Below, piece after piece: positions 19,899 to 29,900 of a DNA stretch of 64,000 nt. Under the pieces are notes generated by a model. The model worked only from the letters and a program-made list of their open reading frames with translations, was not told the DNA's origin and did not search any database. Source of the DNA: Lysobacteraceae bacterium (lineage in GTDB: Bacteria; Pseudomonadota; Gammaproteobacteria; Xanthomonadales; Xanthomonadaceae). The translations under genes and the position numbers were made by a program. The stretch spans positions 62,001 to 126,000 of the forward strand of contig JAEUPQ010000029.1 in NCBI GenBank assembly GCA_016789405.1, given 5' to 3'. How positions within the stretch are numbered: the first letter of the stretch is position 1; the number at the start of each line of letters is the position of its first letter.

Positions 19899-19980
19899 AT
19901 CTCATGAAATGAGACTGCCCGGCGACACCATGCCTGGATGACCTGCAGCCTTGTCTGCGAATTGGAATCCTGGAACGCAC

Positions 19981-20676
19981 ATGGCCGTACGTCCCGTGTT
20001 TGTCCCCGTGGTCTCGGGTCCTTGCCTGGTCGAGACCAGATCGATCGAATTCGAGTGGTTCCCCGGACTCTCTGCTGCACAGAAGCAGCGGTGCATCGAT
20101 GCCTTGCATGCCGCCGCGCTTCGCTTGCCCGGAGTCGATGCCGTACTCGAGATATCCAGCAAATCGAGGCACCCATTGGGCGTCGCTTCGAGTGCCTTCA
20201 ATCTTCGTTCGACGTTCGGCGGATTGCGCAATGCAAGCGTCGAATGCGTGTTTCAGTCGAGCAAGGTGTTCGAGCGAGGTGGGCCCTACCTCGATCTCCT
20301 GGTAATGACCTCTCGCGAGGCGAAGCGGGACGAACGCCTGCATTCGTCGGGAGGTCTGGTCGCTTTCCGCCTGGAAGACGTCGAGTGGGGGCTGGAGCCG
20401 AAGACTGCCTTCTACGACTGGCTCTATGTCCATGCGCTGATCGGGCAGTCGGACATGGCCGAGGGGTTGCTGCGGTTTTCGGCGTTCACCGACATCGAAT
20501 TCAATCCGCGGCGTTCGATCAACTGCCAGGCGTATTCAGCAGCACTCTTCGTATCCTTGTGGCGACGTGGCGTGCTGGATGAGGCGCTGTCTTCCAGGGA
20601 AGCATTCCTGTCGATCACTGGTGGTGAAGGCAGTCGAGACTTGTCGGTCGGACCAATGACCGTGTCTCTTGCTTGA
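19981..20676 (+). CDS. NADAR-domain protein, orphan DarT1-type antitoxin
   Basis: This 231-residue cytoplasmic protein starts MAVRPVFVPV, as do the DarT1-associated NADAR antitoxins. The opening domain (residues 1-45, EWFPGLSAAQKQ) is followed by the NADAR region with ASSAFNLRSTFGG, VECVFQSSKVFERGGPY, LVMTSREAKRDERL and EPKTAFYDWLY, then FTDIEFNPRRSINCQAYSAAL. NADAR proteins remove ADP-ribose from guanine bases added by the toxin DarT1 and so protect DNA; they are normally encoded beside that toxin. No DarT1 gene is visible on either side. GC content is somewhat lower than neighbouring genes, and it lies beside tRNA-Ser fragments, suggesting horizontal gain. The ribosome binding site is weak. 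Confidence 0.8.
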   Translation: MAVRPVFVPVVSGPCLVETRSIEFEWFPGLSAAQKQRCIDALHAAALRLPGVDAVLEISSKSRHPLGVASSAFNLRSTFGGLRNASVECVFQSSKVFERGGPYLDLLVMTSREAKRDERLHSSGGLVAFRLEDVEWGLEPKTAFYDWLYVHALIGQSDMAEGLLRFSAFTDIEFNPRRSINCQAYSAALFVSLWRRGVLDEALSSREAFLSITGGEGSRDLSVGPMTVSLA

Positions 20677-20804
20677 TCGGAAGCCGATGGATGTGGAACA
20701 ACCAGCCTGCAGGCGAGGAGCCTACGACGCTGCCGACACGACGGGTACAGCGAGGTGGCGTGCGCAGTTGTAATGTGTGCGCATTCTTCCCCCAGGATTT
20801 TCCG

Positions 20805-21359
20805 ATGCGACATTTCCTCATCGCCGCCGTGTTCGCACTGTCCGCCACGACTGCCCAGGCCGCCGACTTCAAGCTGTCCAGCCCCGAAATCGATCCGTCA
20901 AAGCCGTTGCCGGAACGTTTCCTGTTCGACGGTTTCGGCTGCAAAGGCGAGAACATGTCGCCGGAACTGCGCTGGTCGGGCGCCCCAGCCGGTACGAAGA
21001 GCTACGCGGTGACCGTCTACGACCCGGATGCGCCGACGGGCTCGGGCTGGTGGCACTGGCTGGTCGTGGACCTGCCTGCCTCGGCGGAGGGATTGTCCGC
21101 CAACGCCGGTGCGGTCGATGGCAGCGGTCTTCCAGCGCCTGCGAAGCACGTGCGCACCGATTTCGGCGGCCCGGGTTTCGGCGGCGCCTGTCCGCCGCCA
21201 AGCGACAAGCCGCACCGCTACGTCTTCACGGTGTATGCGCTGAAGGTGGAATCGCTCGGACTGCCCGAAAACGCGACGGCCGCGATGGCCGGCTTCATGA
21301 TGCGCGCCAATGCGCTGGGCAAGGCGAGCTTCACCGTGAAGTACGGCCGGAGCCGCTGA
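20805..21359 (+). CDS. YbhB/YbcL family PEBP-like protein, exported
   Basis: This 184-residue protein has a signal peptide (MRHFLIAAVFALSATTAQAA) and one phosphatidylethanolamine-binding-protein fold: 'GKGENMSP'-like CKGENMSPELRW, the ligand-site motif 'TVYDPDAPTGSGWWHWLV' and the CPPPSDKPHRYVFTVYAL region. E. coli YbhB/YbcL are the closest named relatives; YbcL is periplasmic and has been linked to modulation of host responses, while the ligand is generally unknown. The start at 20805 has AGGA about 8 bases upstream. It appears monocistronic. Confidence 0.92.
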   Translation: MRHFLIAAVFALSATTAQAADFKLSSPEIDPSKPLPERFLFDGFGCKGENMSPELRWSGAPAGTKSYAVTVYDPDAPTGSGWWHWLVVDLPASAEGLSANAGAVDGSGLPAPAKHVRTDFGGPGFGGACPPPSDKPHRYVFTVYALKVESLGLPENATAAMAGFMMRANALGKASFTVKYGRSR

Positions 21360-21474
21360 TCGGCACGACGCCGGGCTGATACCACTGCGCCTCCGGCCAG
21401 ATGCCGCAACGAAATGCGTTTTGGCGTACAAAAGGGGCATGGTCCGGGCTGGGAGCCCGGCACGGGAGCCGGTC

Positions 21475-24400
21475 ATGGCGCAGGTCGACGGGAAGGACGG
21501 TGGCGCATCGCAGGCCGATGCCCCGCATGAAGAGGCTTGGACGATCCGCGAACGGGACGCGCTCCGCGTGCGTCGCCAGAAGGCGGGATTGGCCGAAGTG
21601 CCCGATGGCGGAAGCGACGATGATCGATGGGGGCTTGCGCTGTCGGGTGGAGGCATCCGCAGCGCGACCTTCTGTCTCGGGCTGATCCGTGGCCTTGCAA
21701 GCAACCGGCTCCTGCGGCGGTTCGACTATCTGTCCACGGTGTCCGGCGGCGGTTACGTCGGTTCGTCGCTCGGGCGGCTGTTCGGTGAGGGTGTGTCGCC
21801 GGATGCCATCGAACGCGGCATCGGCAACGAGCGATCGCTGTGGCTGTGGTGGCTGCGCACCAATGGTCGTTACCTCACGCCTTCCGGCGTGCACGATCTG
21901 GCGCAGGCCGGTGTGTCGATCGCGCGAGGCGTGGTCGCGACCCAGCTCGAACTGGGCATCCTCCTGATCCTGTTGTCATCGATGCTGGTATTGCCGCACA
22001 TGGCAGTGCTGCTGTGGCCCGGGGCGGCTCGCATTGCATCCGAGCACTGGGCGCCGTTCTCCGCCTGGCTGCTGCTTGCGCCTTTGCCGTTCCTGTACGG
22101 CGCTCGCGCACTGTTCGGTTACTGGCTGAGCCGCGTGCGACCCGTGAGGGGAGGCGCGCCGGTGCTGGTGTTCTATGGCCTGGCGCTGTCGGTATTCACG
22201 CTGTGCATGGCTGGCCTGGGCGTCCTGCTGCATTTCCTGCCACCACAGCTGGTGGAGCCGATTGCGGACATGCCCGTCTGGTTGCGCCTGTGGTTTGGCC
22301 TGCTTCTGTTGGCCGCCGCCTGGGCGATGTTCGGTGCCATCGCCGATATGAGAGGCATCGCCAGCGCGGCATCGGCCGGCGATGGCGAGGAATACGAACT
22401 GCGCCGGCGACGCCAGCGCTATACGAAATCCCTGCTGCATGCGACGGTCGTGCTGTTGATGGTCGTGGGTGTTGCCGTCGTCGATCGGGTGTCATGGGAG
22501 CTGGTGACCCTGGCGGATGGCCGTGGCGCGGGCTGGGTCTACGGCGCAGCCGGCTTCGCCGCGCTCGGATTGGTGCTGTGCCGTGCGATACAGCCGGTGC
22601 TGCAGGACTGGAAGGCGAAGAATCCCGGACGGCAGATCAATCTCGAACGCGTGCTGCGCGTGCTGGTATTCGGCCTTCTCGTGGTGATCGTGCTCGGGTG
22701 GGCGACGCTGGTGCACGCGCTGGTGTTGCCGGAGGCGTTCCTGCAGCTCAATGGCGAGCATGGCTGGCACGCGGGGCTCTATCCGCTGCTGATGTGGCTG
22801 GGGCTGTTCGCATCCGCGTTGCTGTTCGTGTGGCGCACGGGTGCCAGCCACGAAATCGTGAACATGGCGTCCCTGCACGGGTTTTACCGGGCGCGGATCG
22901 AGCGTACCTATGTGTCCAGCGGCAATGCAGGCGATGCCGGGTCGCGTTTCCCGATGCACCCCGCAGCAGACATGGATGATGGCCTGCCCCGCGTGCCGCC
23001 ACCGGACCAGGTGGTGCCTGGCGACGACGTGCGCATGTCGTCCTACGCGCCACAGGCATCCGGTGGGCCGATCCATCTGGTGAATTGCTGCATCAACCAG
23101 ACCGTCGATGACGGTACGCGGTATTTCAACGGAGACCGCAAGGGCGTGGCGCTGGCGCTCAGCTCCCTGAACACCGTCGAGGTCGGTCCTTCCGGCCCGG
23201 AAACGCCAGCGGTGGAACTGGGCTTCCTCTCCAAGTGGATCGCGATCTCCGGCGCAGCAGCGGCCTCGGGCATGGGTGCGATGACATCCCCGGCCTATTC
23301 GGCGCTGCTGTTCCTGTCCGGCATGCGCCTGGGGTACTGGGAGCCCTGCCTGTCCCGCGATCACCATGGGCGGGTGGTCGACGCACCGGAGGCCGTGCGA
23401 CGTGCCCCCGGGCTGATCGGCCGGCTGCCGGTGAAGGTGTCGGCCATCGCGTCCGAGCTGTTCGGACAGTTCCCGGGTTTGTCGCATCGTGCGTGGTATG
23501 TCTCGGATGGCGGTCATTTCGAGAACACCGGCGTATATGCGTTGATCAAGCGCCGGCTGCCGCTGGTCGTGGTCGCCGATTGCGGTGCCGATCCGAAATA
23601 CCTCTTCGAGGATCTTGAGTCGCTGGTGCGCAAGGTGCGCATCGATTTCGGTGCCGAAATCCAGTTCATCGCGCCCGCGCAGATCGAGGAAAAGGACGCA
23701 CCGGACCTGTGGCCTCTGCTCGGCACACCGGAATCGATCGGCCCGGAACCGTCCAACGCCTGCCTGCTCGTTGGGCGCATACGCTACCGCGACGGCAAGA
23801 TCGGCGCACTGCTGGTGGTCAAGCCCAGGCGTCTGGAGAATCTGCCGTTCGACGTGGTCGCCTACGCCGACCGGCATGCGGCCTATCCCCAGCAATCCAC
23901 CGGCGACCAGTTCTTCGATGAAGCGCAATGGGAGTCCTACCAGCGACTGGGCCTGTTGATCGGGCGGCATTTGACGCCGGCCCTGATCGCGCAAGCGCAG
24001 GCGGTCGTGCGCTCGGAGACGTGCGCCTTGTCCAGCCTGAGCGACGCAAGCACGGCGCGCAAGCAGCAGGGCACCACGCGTCGCGATCGCATGCGGCCGA
24101 CGATCACCGCGACGGCTGCGGGTACCGGCCTGGGATTGAGCCTGATGCTGGCGGTGTGGCAGGGCGTCGGCGAATACCGCGAACAGCGACAGGTCGAGAT
24201 CGACAGGATCGTGGCGGGAGGCAAGGCACTCGCGGAGGCATTCGACGCAGGGCACGTGCCTCCGGGCGCCGCTTCGGCGCTGACCAGCCTCAGGCGCCAT
24301 CGGATCGATGGCGTCGGGTCCTACGCGGTGGTGAGGGAAGCACTGGACGCCTGCGACCGTCGCGAGGTGGTCGACTGCGCACGCCTGAAGCTCGAACTCG

Positions 24401-25206
24401 CGCGGATCGAAGCAAATGCCGAACGCGACTACTGGCTCGTGCCACGCGGGCGAGCGATGGATGCGCTGCGCGAGGCCGAATTGCGCCTGGTGATGCTGTC
24501 GGCGCCTGCAGGCGTCGTGGCATCCGCCTCCGCGGTGGGGAATGGAAAGGGTCGTGTCCACGGTCAGCAGGACGATGTCCTGCGTCCAGGCGCGCAGGCA
24601 GGCGGACAGGCAGGTGGGCAGTCAAGCAAGCCGTCGCAGGCCGACGGCGGCGAGGCAGCACCGGGATCCGACCTCGACGTGGATCGCGATGTCGCCGTCA
24701 GCGGATCGACTGCCGCAGTGAAGACCACTGCGATACAGATGCCGGCCGGCCAGACCACGCAGGCCAGCGTGTCAGCGACGGAGCAGCGCAGCCTCGTCAC
24801 GACACGCGTGCCGGTCTTCAGCAGCGCCACGAAGTCCGCGAGTGCCGATGACAATGCCTGCGCCGGGCGCCGCATCTTCGTGCACATCTACGACGAAGCC
24901 TCGCGTGCAGGCGCGAGATGCCTGTCCGCGAAGATCGCGTCCTCGCTCGGGCAGTCCCCGATCGGGATCGAGAACGTGGTCGCAACCGCGCTGCGCAAGG
25001 GCAATCCGTCTCCGAATGTCTGGAGACGTCCGGCGGTGCTCTACGCAGAGGCGCAGGCCGACGAAGTCGCGGCGTGCGCGCTGGGCGTTTTCGAATTGAT
25101 GCCTGAAGACAAGTTGATACGCGCCCTGCGCCAGCGCACCGGTCGCGACGTCATCGAAGTCTGGCTGCCGCCGCACTACGACGATTGCGCGACGACAGCG
25201 GAGTGA
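21475..25206 (+). CDS. Giant membrane-associated patatin-like phospholipase
   Basis: This is a 1243-residue protein. The patatin catalytic core is split: the oxyanion loop SGGGIRSATFCLG (57-69) and the nucleophile elbow STVSGGGYVG with Ser90 are N-terminal, whereas the catalytic Asp lies far downstream in SDGGHFENTG (Asp678). Between them sit at least six hydrophobic membrane segments (about residues 160-460). Another hydrophobic stretch near residue 890 separates a C-terminal region with a low-complexity Gly/Gln/Ala linker and a compact end domain (RRIFVHIYDEASRAGARC). Bacterial patatins hydrolyse phospholipid or other acyl esters, and some are effectors or exolipases. The membrane insertion suggests an inner-membrane acyl hydrolase acting on lipids in situ. 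The start at 21475 has GGGAG seven bases upstream; ATG 21439 is an alternative. Confidence 0.85.
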   Translation: MAQVDGKDGGASQADAPHEEAWTIRERDALRVRRQKAGLAEVPDGGSDDDRWGLALSGGGIRSATFCLGLIRGLASNRLLRRFDYLSTVSGGGYVGSSLGRLFGEGVSPDAIERGIGNERSLWLWWLRTNGRYLTPSGVHDLAQAGVSIARGVVATQLELGILLILLSSMLVLPHMAVLLWPGAARIASEHWAPFSAWLLLAPLPFLYGARALFGYWLSRVRPVRGGAPVLVFYGLALSVFTLCMAGLGVLLHFLPPQLVEPIADMPVWLRLWFGLLLLAAAWAMFGAIADMRGIASAASAGDGEEYELRRRRQRYTKSLLHATVVLLMVVGVAVVDRVSWELVTLADGRGAGWVYGAAGFAALGLVLCRAIQPVLQDWKAKNPGRQINLERVLRVLVFGLLVVIVLGWATLVHALVLPEAFLQLNGEHGWHAGLYPLLMWLGLFASALLFVWRTGASHEIVNMASLHGFYRARIERTYVSSGNAGDAGSRFPMHPAADMDDGLPRVPPPDQVVPGDDVRMSSYAPQASGGPIHLVNCCINQTVDDGTRYFNGDRKGVALALSSLNTVEVGPSGPETPAVELGFLSKWIAISGAAAASGMGAMTSPAYSALLFLSGMRLGYWEPCLSRDHHGRVVDAPEAVRRAPGLIGRLPVKVSAIASELFGQFPGLSHRAWYVSDGGHFENTGVYALIKRRLPLVVVADCGADPKYLFEDLESLVRKVRIDFGAEIQFIAPAQIEEKDAPDLWPLLGTPESIGPEPSNACLLVGRIRYRDGKIGALLVVKPRRLENLPFDVVAYADRHAAYPQQSTGDQFFDEAQWESYQRLGLLIGRHLTPALIAQAQAVVRSETCALSSLSDASTARKQQGTTRRDRMRPTITATAAGTGLGLSLMLAVWQGVGEYREQRQVEIDRIVAGGKALAEAFDAGHVPPGAASALTSLRRHRIDGVGSYAVVREALDACDRREVVDCARLKLELARIEANAERDYWLVPRGRAMDALREAELRLVMLSAPAGVVASASAVGNGKGRVHGQQDDVLRPGAQAGGQAGGQSSKPSQADGGEAAPGSDLDVDRDVAVSGSTAAVKTTAIQMPAGQTTQASVSATEQRSLVTTRVPVFSSATKSASADDNACAGRRIFVHIYDEASRAGARCLSAKIASSLGQSPIGIENVVATALRKGNPSPNVWRRPAVLYAEAQADEVAACALGVFELMPEDKLIRALRQRTGRDVIEVWLPPHYDDCATTAE

Positions 25207-25246
25207 CGGTAGCGGGGTGACGTGCCGCTGCGTCAGCTTGCGCGGC

Positions 25247-26143
25247 TCAGCCGCGCGCGTCCCACGCCCGGATCGCCGCCTCCACCGCATCGATGCCTTT
25301 CGCTGCGGCATCGGCGTCGACGTGATCGGCCGTGTCCTCGGGGCTGTGGATCACCCGCATCACCTTGGGCATCGAGTCGGGCTTCCTGCCCTCGAAGACG
25401 GCGAGGATGCTCGGGATCTCGTCCGCACCGACCAGCGAGTAGGACACGGCGGGCCATTCGGCCTTGAGGAAAGCGAGGTGATCGGTGGGCGGGTACTGCT
25501 TGCCGGCGGTGATCTGCAGGCCGTGCGCCTGTGCGGCATCGCGACTGCTCGCGACCAGCGGATGCGAGTCGTCCGGCGTCATCATCCACAGGCTGTCGCC
25601 CCAGCCGAAGACGTCGAAATTGACGTACAGCGCGGGTTTTTCGCGTTTGTCGGCGATGTAGGCCGCCGCGCCGCGCAGACCTTCTTCCTCGAGGTCCCAG
25701 AAAGCGACCTGCACGCGATGGTGCTGCAGCGGTTTCTCGCGGAAACGCTCGGCCAGCGCCAGTGCGACCGCACTGCCGGACGCATTGTCGGTTGCCCCGC
25801 GTCCTTCGCTCACCCGGTCGGAATGTGCGCCGATGAGCAGCAGCGGCTGGGCGGCATCGCCGCTGACGTTCGCGATGAGGTTTTCGCCGACGCGTTCGCC
25901 GTGCTTGAAGGATTGCGATTGCGCCGGCATGCCTGCGGCGTCCAGGCGCTCGCGGAGGTGCGCACGTCGGCCGGCGTTGTCGGTTGCGTTCGCCATGCCG
26001 CTCACATCGGCATGCCACGCGGTTGCGGGTGTCGCCGGGCTGGTCGGATGCGAGGCGTCCTGCGCGAGTGCAACGCCGGCAAGCAACAGTGCGGCAAATG
26101 CGAGCGGCGCTCGGACATGGCGGACGGACACGGGGAAGGGCAT
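25247..26143 (-). CDS. Secreted M28 family zinc peptidase
   Basis: This 298-residue protein has a signal peptide cleaved near LLAGVALAQ. The co-catalytic zinc site of M28 aminopeptidases is visible: GAHSD (His107), the bridging Asp119 in TDNASGS, the catalytic/ligand pair in LEEEG (Glu153/154), Asp177 in NFDVFGWGD, and a late HSPEDTADH. M28 enzymes remove N-terminal residues or act as carboxypeptidases in the periplasm or outside the cell. The start at 26143 has GGAG upstream. It is divergent from the GacA-like regulator gene and convergent with the patatin gene. Confidence 0.9.
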   Translation of the reverse strand: MPFPVSVRHVRAPLAFAALLLAGVALAQDASHPTSPATPATAWHADVSGMANATDNAGRRAHLRERLDAAGMPAQSQSFKHGERVGENLIANVSGDAAQPLLLIGAHSDRVSEGRGATDNASGSAVALALAERFREKPLQHHRVQVAFWDLEEEGLRGAAAYIADKREKPALYVNFDVFGWGDSLWMMTPDDSHPLVASSRDAAQAHGLQITAGKQYPPTDHLAFLKAEWPAVSYSLVGADEIPSILAVFEGRKPDSMPKVMRVIHSPEDTADHVDADAAAKGIDAVEAAIRAWDARG

Positions 26144-26316
26144 GGCGGCACTCCGGGAATGATGCGTCGATGGTGCCAGACCGCTGGCCGCGGCGGCCCT
26201 GTCGGAAGTCATCGGGGGTCAGGGTTTTCCTACATCCCGCTGAGGTGACTTCCGCTTGTCCGCGCCTGTGTCGGCGCCTAGTCTGTGCGCCGGACGAAGC
26301 GATGGAAGCCAAGGGA

Positions 26317-26964
26317 ATGACGATCCGCGTATTTCTGCTGGACGATCACGCGCTGGTGCGCGCCGGCCTGCGCATGATGCTGGGCAACGAAACCGACATC
26401 GAGGTGGTGGGCGAGGCCGACAACGGCGAAACGGCATTGCCGATGATCCGCAGGCTCAAGCCCGACGTGGTCCTGTGCGACCTGCATCTGCCCGGCATCA
26501 GCGGGCTGGAAGTGACCGAGCGGATCGTGAAGGGCGACTACGGCTGCCGCGTGGTCGTGGTCTCGGTGCTGGAAGAGGGGCCCATGCCGAAGCGACTGAT
26601 CGAAGCGGGCGCTTCGGGCTATGTCGGCAAGGCCGGCGACGCCGCAGAGCTGTTGCGTGCGGTACGCGATGCATCACGCGGCAAGCGCTATCTCGCCAGC
26701 GGCATCGCACAGCGGCTCGCACTGTCCGGGATCGGCGGGGACGCGACACCATTCGATGCGCTGTCGCCACGGGAACTGGAAGTGGCGATGCTGATGGTGC
26801 AAGGCATTCGCCAGGAAGACATCGCGCGTCGTTTGAGCCTCAGCGCGAAGACCGTGAACACCCACAAATCAAGGCTGTTCGAGAAGCTCGGGATACAGGA
26901 CAGCATCGCGCTGGCGCGCTTGTCCACCCAGTACGGACTGAGCGACCCCGCGCGCGCCGTATGA
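26317..26964 (+). CDS. gacA: GacA/UvrY-family response regulator
   Basis: This 215-residue protein has a receiver domain (1-120) with the acidic pocket D9-D10, phospho-acceptor Asp55 in VVLCDLHLPG and Lys105, and a LuxR-type helix-turn-helix (about 145-205, LSPRELEVAMLMVQG ... LSLSAKTVNTHKSRLFEKL). The overall match to UvrY/SirA/GacA is strong. GacA is phosphorylated by a GacS/BarA-type kinase and drives the small RNAs that titrate RsmA/CsrA. No histidine kinase is adjacent, as is usual for this family. An ATG at 26302 would add five residues; 26317 matches the family start. Confidence 0.88.
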   Translation: MTIRVFLLDDHALVRAGLRMMLGNETDIEVVGEADNGETALPMIRRLKPDVVLCDLHLPGISGLEVTERIVKGDYGCRVVVVSVLEEGPMPKRLIEAGASGYVGKAGDAAELLRAVRDASRGKRYLASGIAQRLALSGIGGDATPFDALSPRELEVAMLMVQGIRQEDIARRLSLSAKTVNTHKSRLFEKLGIQDSIALARLSTQYGLSDPARAV

Positions 26965-26976
26965 CGCACGCGGGGT
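26945..26976 (+). terminator. Hairpin between gacA and convergent rne
   Basis: ACCCCGCGCGCG (26945-26956) pairs with CGCACGCGGGGT (26965-26976) with one wobble. It overlaps the regulator stop codon and lies 18 bases beyond the rne stop. No T-run is seen. Confidence 0.45.
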
Positions 26977-26993
26977 GACTGCTCGATCAGGCA

Positions 26994-29900
26994 TCACGCC
27001 TTCGGGGGATCGCTCTCTTCGGCACGCGAAGGATCGGCGGCGGCCGGCTGGCCATCGAACAGCGGCAGGCCGACGCCGTACTGCGGCGCAGCGATCTCGC
27101 TGGCGAGTTCGGCGGCCACTTCGGGCGTTGCGACCACAACGTCCTGCGTCGAGGCATCGATCGTCTCGGCGACAGCGGCGGCCTGGACGACCGTCCCCGA
27201 AGCGGCGGTGTCCGAAGCGGCGACTTCCGAAGTCGCTTCTTCCGCGGCCACGGTATCCACGGTGGCGGCTTCGACAGCGGCCGGACTCGATGCGATCGCA
27301 TCGACGACCGGGGTTTCGATGGCGACAGGCGCCGGCGTCACGCTCTCGGTCGGCAACGATTCGGTGGCATCAGGCGTCGCGGCGATCGTCTCGACGACCG
27401 GGGCTTCGACGATGGCAGGCGCAACGACGACCTGCTCCACGACTGCTGGCTCCACAGCTGCCGGCAGGGAAACCACCGGCGTGTCGACCACGACATCGAC
27501 GACGGTCGCGACGGCAGGCGCAGCCGTCGGAGCAACCGTTTCGGTCGCGGCCTCTGCGGACTCGGCGATCGCCTCCTGCACGACGTTGGCGACGGCAGCC
27601 ATTGCCACAGGTGCAGCGATGCTCGCGGTTGCGGCAACGGCAGGCGCCTGGGCAGGCACTTGAGCAGGCGCTTGAGCAGGCGCTTCGGGCAGGTCGTCGA
27701 AGTCGAACTCCGGCTGGCTGCGGTCGACGGTGACCTGCGGTGCGTCGTCGTTCGCGATCACGTCATCGACGAGCGTCTCGGCGCCGGCATTCTCGCCATT
27801 GCCGCGACGACGACGACGACCGCCACGACGGCCGCGACGACGGCGTCCGCCGCCTTCCGCGCCGGCGTCATCGGCGCCATCGCCTGCATCGCCGATTGCG
27901 TCATCGCCCTGGGTCAGATCGGTGTCTTCCTGGACGATGCCGTCGGTCTTGGGAACGGCCGGTGCGACGACGTTGGCCACGGCTGCCGCCTGCATCGCGA
28001 CGACCGGGGTTTCGCCCGGGCTTGCGGCCTGGGGAGCGACCTGCGGCTTCTGGACTTCCGCCTGCTGCGACTGCGCCCGCTCTTCGCGACGCGGCTGCTG
28101 GGCCTGGCGCTGCTCGCCACCCTGCGTCTTCTGCGACTGCGCATCGGCCTGCCGGTCCTGCGGCTTCTCCTGCTGCTTGTCCTGCTGGCCGCGCTGCTTC
28201 TGCTGCTGGCCCTGCTGCTGCGCGTTCTGCTTCTGCTGCGGCTTCTGCTGGCCGTTGTTCTGGCCCTGCTTCTGCGGGCCACCCTGCGGCTGGCCCTGCT
28301 GCGCGTTGCGATTCAGGTCATTGCGATTCTGCTCGCCGCGCGGCTGGTCGTTGCGCCGTTCTTCACGGCGATCGTCGCGACGATCCTGGCGCGGCTGCTG
28401 GCCCTTCGGACCACGCTGCTCACGACGCTGGTCGCGGTCACGGCGCTGATCGCCGCCACGGTCCTGACGTCCCTGGCCCTGTGATCCGTGCTGCGGCCTG
28501 GACGGTGTCGCGGGTGCGCTGCTTTCGCCGCCGAACAGGCCCTTCAGCCAGCCCATCAGGCCACCGGACTTCGCGGCTGGAGCCGCGACGGGCACCGGTG
28601 CTGCGACAGGTGCCGGCGCAGGTGCGGGTGCGGGCTGCGGGCGGGGCTGCTCCTCGCGCTCTTCGCGCAGCGGTGCGGGGCGATCGGGCTTGACGTTGGT
28701 CACCGCGAACGGCGGCGGAACGTTCAGGTTGGCCTTGGTCAGCGCGATCGTCGCCAGCTTGCGCGGGGTACCACGCTGGTAGCTCGGCTTCGAGGTCTCT
28801 TCGCTGAGTTCGTTCTCGCGGATGCGCGTCACTTCGTAGTGCGGCGTGTGCAGCGATTCGTCGGCGACGATCACGATCGGCGCGTCGTGGCGCTTCTCGA
28901 TCTCGCTGAGCGCGCGGCGCTTCTCGTTGAGCAGGTAGTTGGCGATCTCCACCGGCGCCTGCACCAGCACCTGGCCGGTGTTGTCCTTCATCGCATGCTC
29001 TTCGGCGAGGCGGATGATCGACAGCGACAGCGATTCGATGCTGCGCATGCGGCCGTGGCCGTCGCAGCGCGGGCAGACCAGCTGGCTGGACTCGCCGAGG
29101 CTGGGGCGCAGGCGCTGGCGCGAGAGTTCGAGCAGGCCGAACTTGGAGATGCGACCGATCTGGACGCGGGCGCGATCGTGCTTCAGCGCCTGCGCAAGTC
29201 GGTTCTCGACCTCGCGCTGGTGCTTGTTCGAGGTCATGTCGATGAAGTCGATCACGACCAGGCCACCGAGATCGCGAAGACGCATCTGGCGGGCGACTTC
29301 CTCGGCGGCTTCGAGGTTGGTGTTGAACGCGGTTTCCTCGATGTCGCCGCCCTTGGTGGCGCGCGAGGAGTTCACGTCGACCGCGGTCAGCGCTTCCGTC
29401 TGGTCGATCACCAGCGAGCCGCCGGAGGGCAGGCGCACCGAACGCTCGTAGGCGTTCTCGATCTGGGATTCGATCTGGAAACGATTGAAGAGCGGGGTGT
29501 CGTCGGTGTAGTGCTTGAGCTTGCGCAGGTTGTGCGGCATCACCTGTTCGACGAAGTCGCGGGCCTCGGCGTACATCTCCGGGGTGTCGACCAGGATCTC
29601 GCCGATGTCGGCGCGCATGTAGTCGCGCAGGGCGCGGATGATCAGACGCGATTCCTGGTAGATCGGCAGCGGCGACGGCTTCTTCAGTGCCGCCTCGGTG
29701 ATCGACCGCCACACGCTGAGCAGGTAGTCGAGGTCCCACTGCAGTTCTTCCGCATCCCGGCCGACGCCGGCGGTGCGGATGATGACGCCCATGTCATCGG
29801 GGATGTTCAGCTTGTCCATCGCCTCCTTGAGGGCGGCGCGGTCGTCGCCCTCGATGCGGCGCGACACGCCGCCGGCGGTGGGCGAGTTCGGCATCAGCAC

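Noticed and set aside
19529-19912. Open frame across the tRNA-Ser region with a repeated MAEWFKAAVL start
   Set aside because: The repeated peptide is the translation of the two tRNA-Ser 5' ends; this is a known false gene pattern over tRNA-Ser.
26302-26316. Longer start for the GacA-like regulator at ATG 26302
   Set aside because: It adds MEAKG before the conserved receiver start; the family begins at the equivalent of 26317. Kept only as an alternative.
27080-28480. Repetitive Ala/Val/Pro and Gln/Arg stretches considered as a repeat array or CRISPR
   Set aside because: They are low-complexity codons inside the rne scaffold region with no fixed repeat and spacer lengths. No CRISPR array or cas gene was seen in the window.
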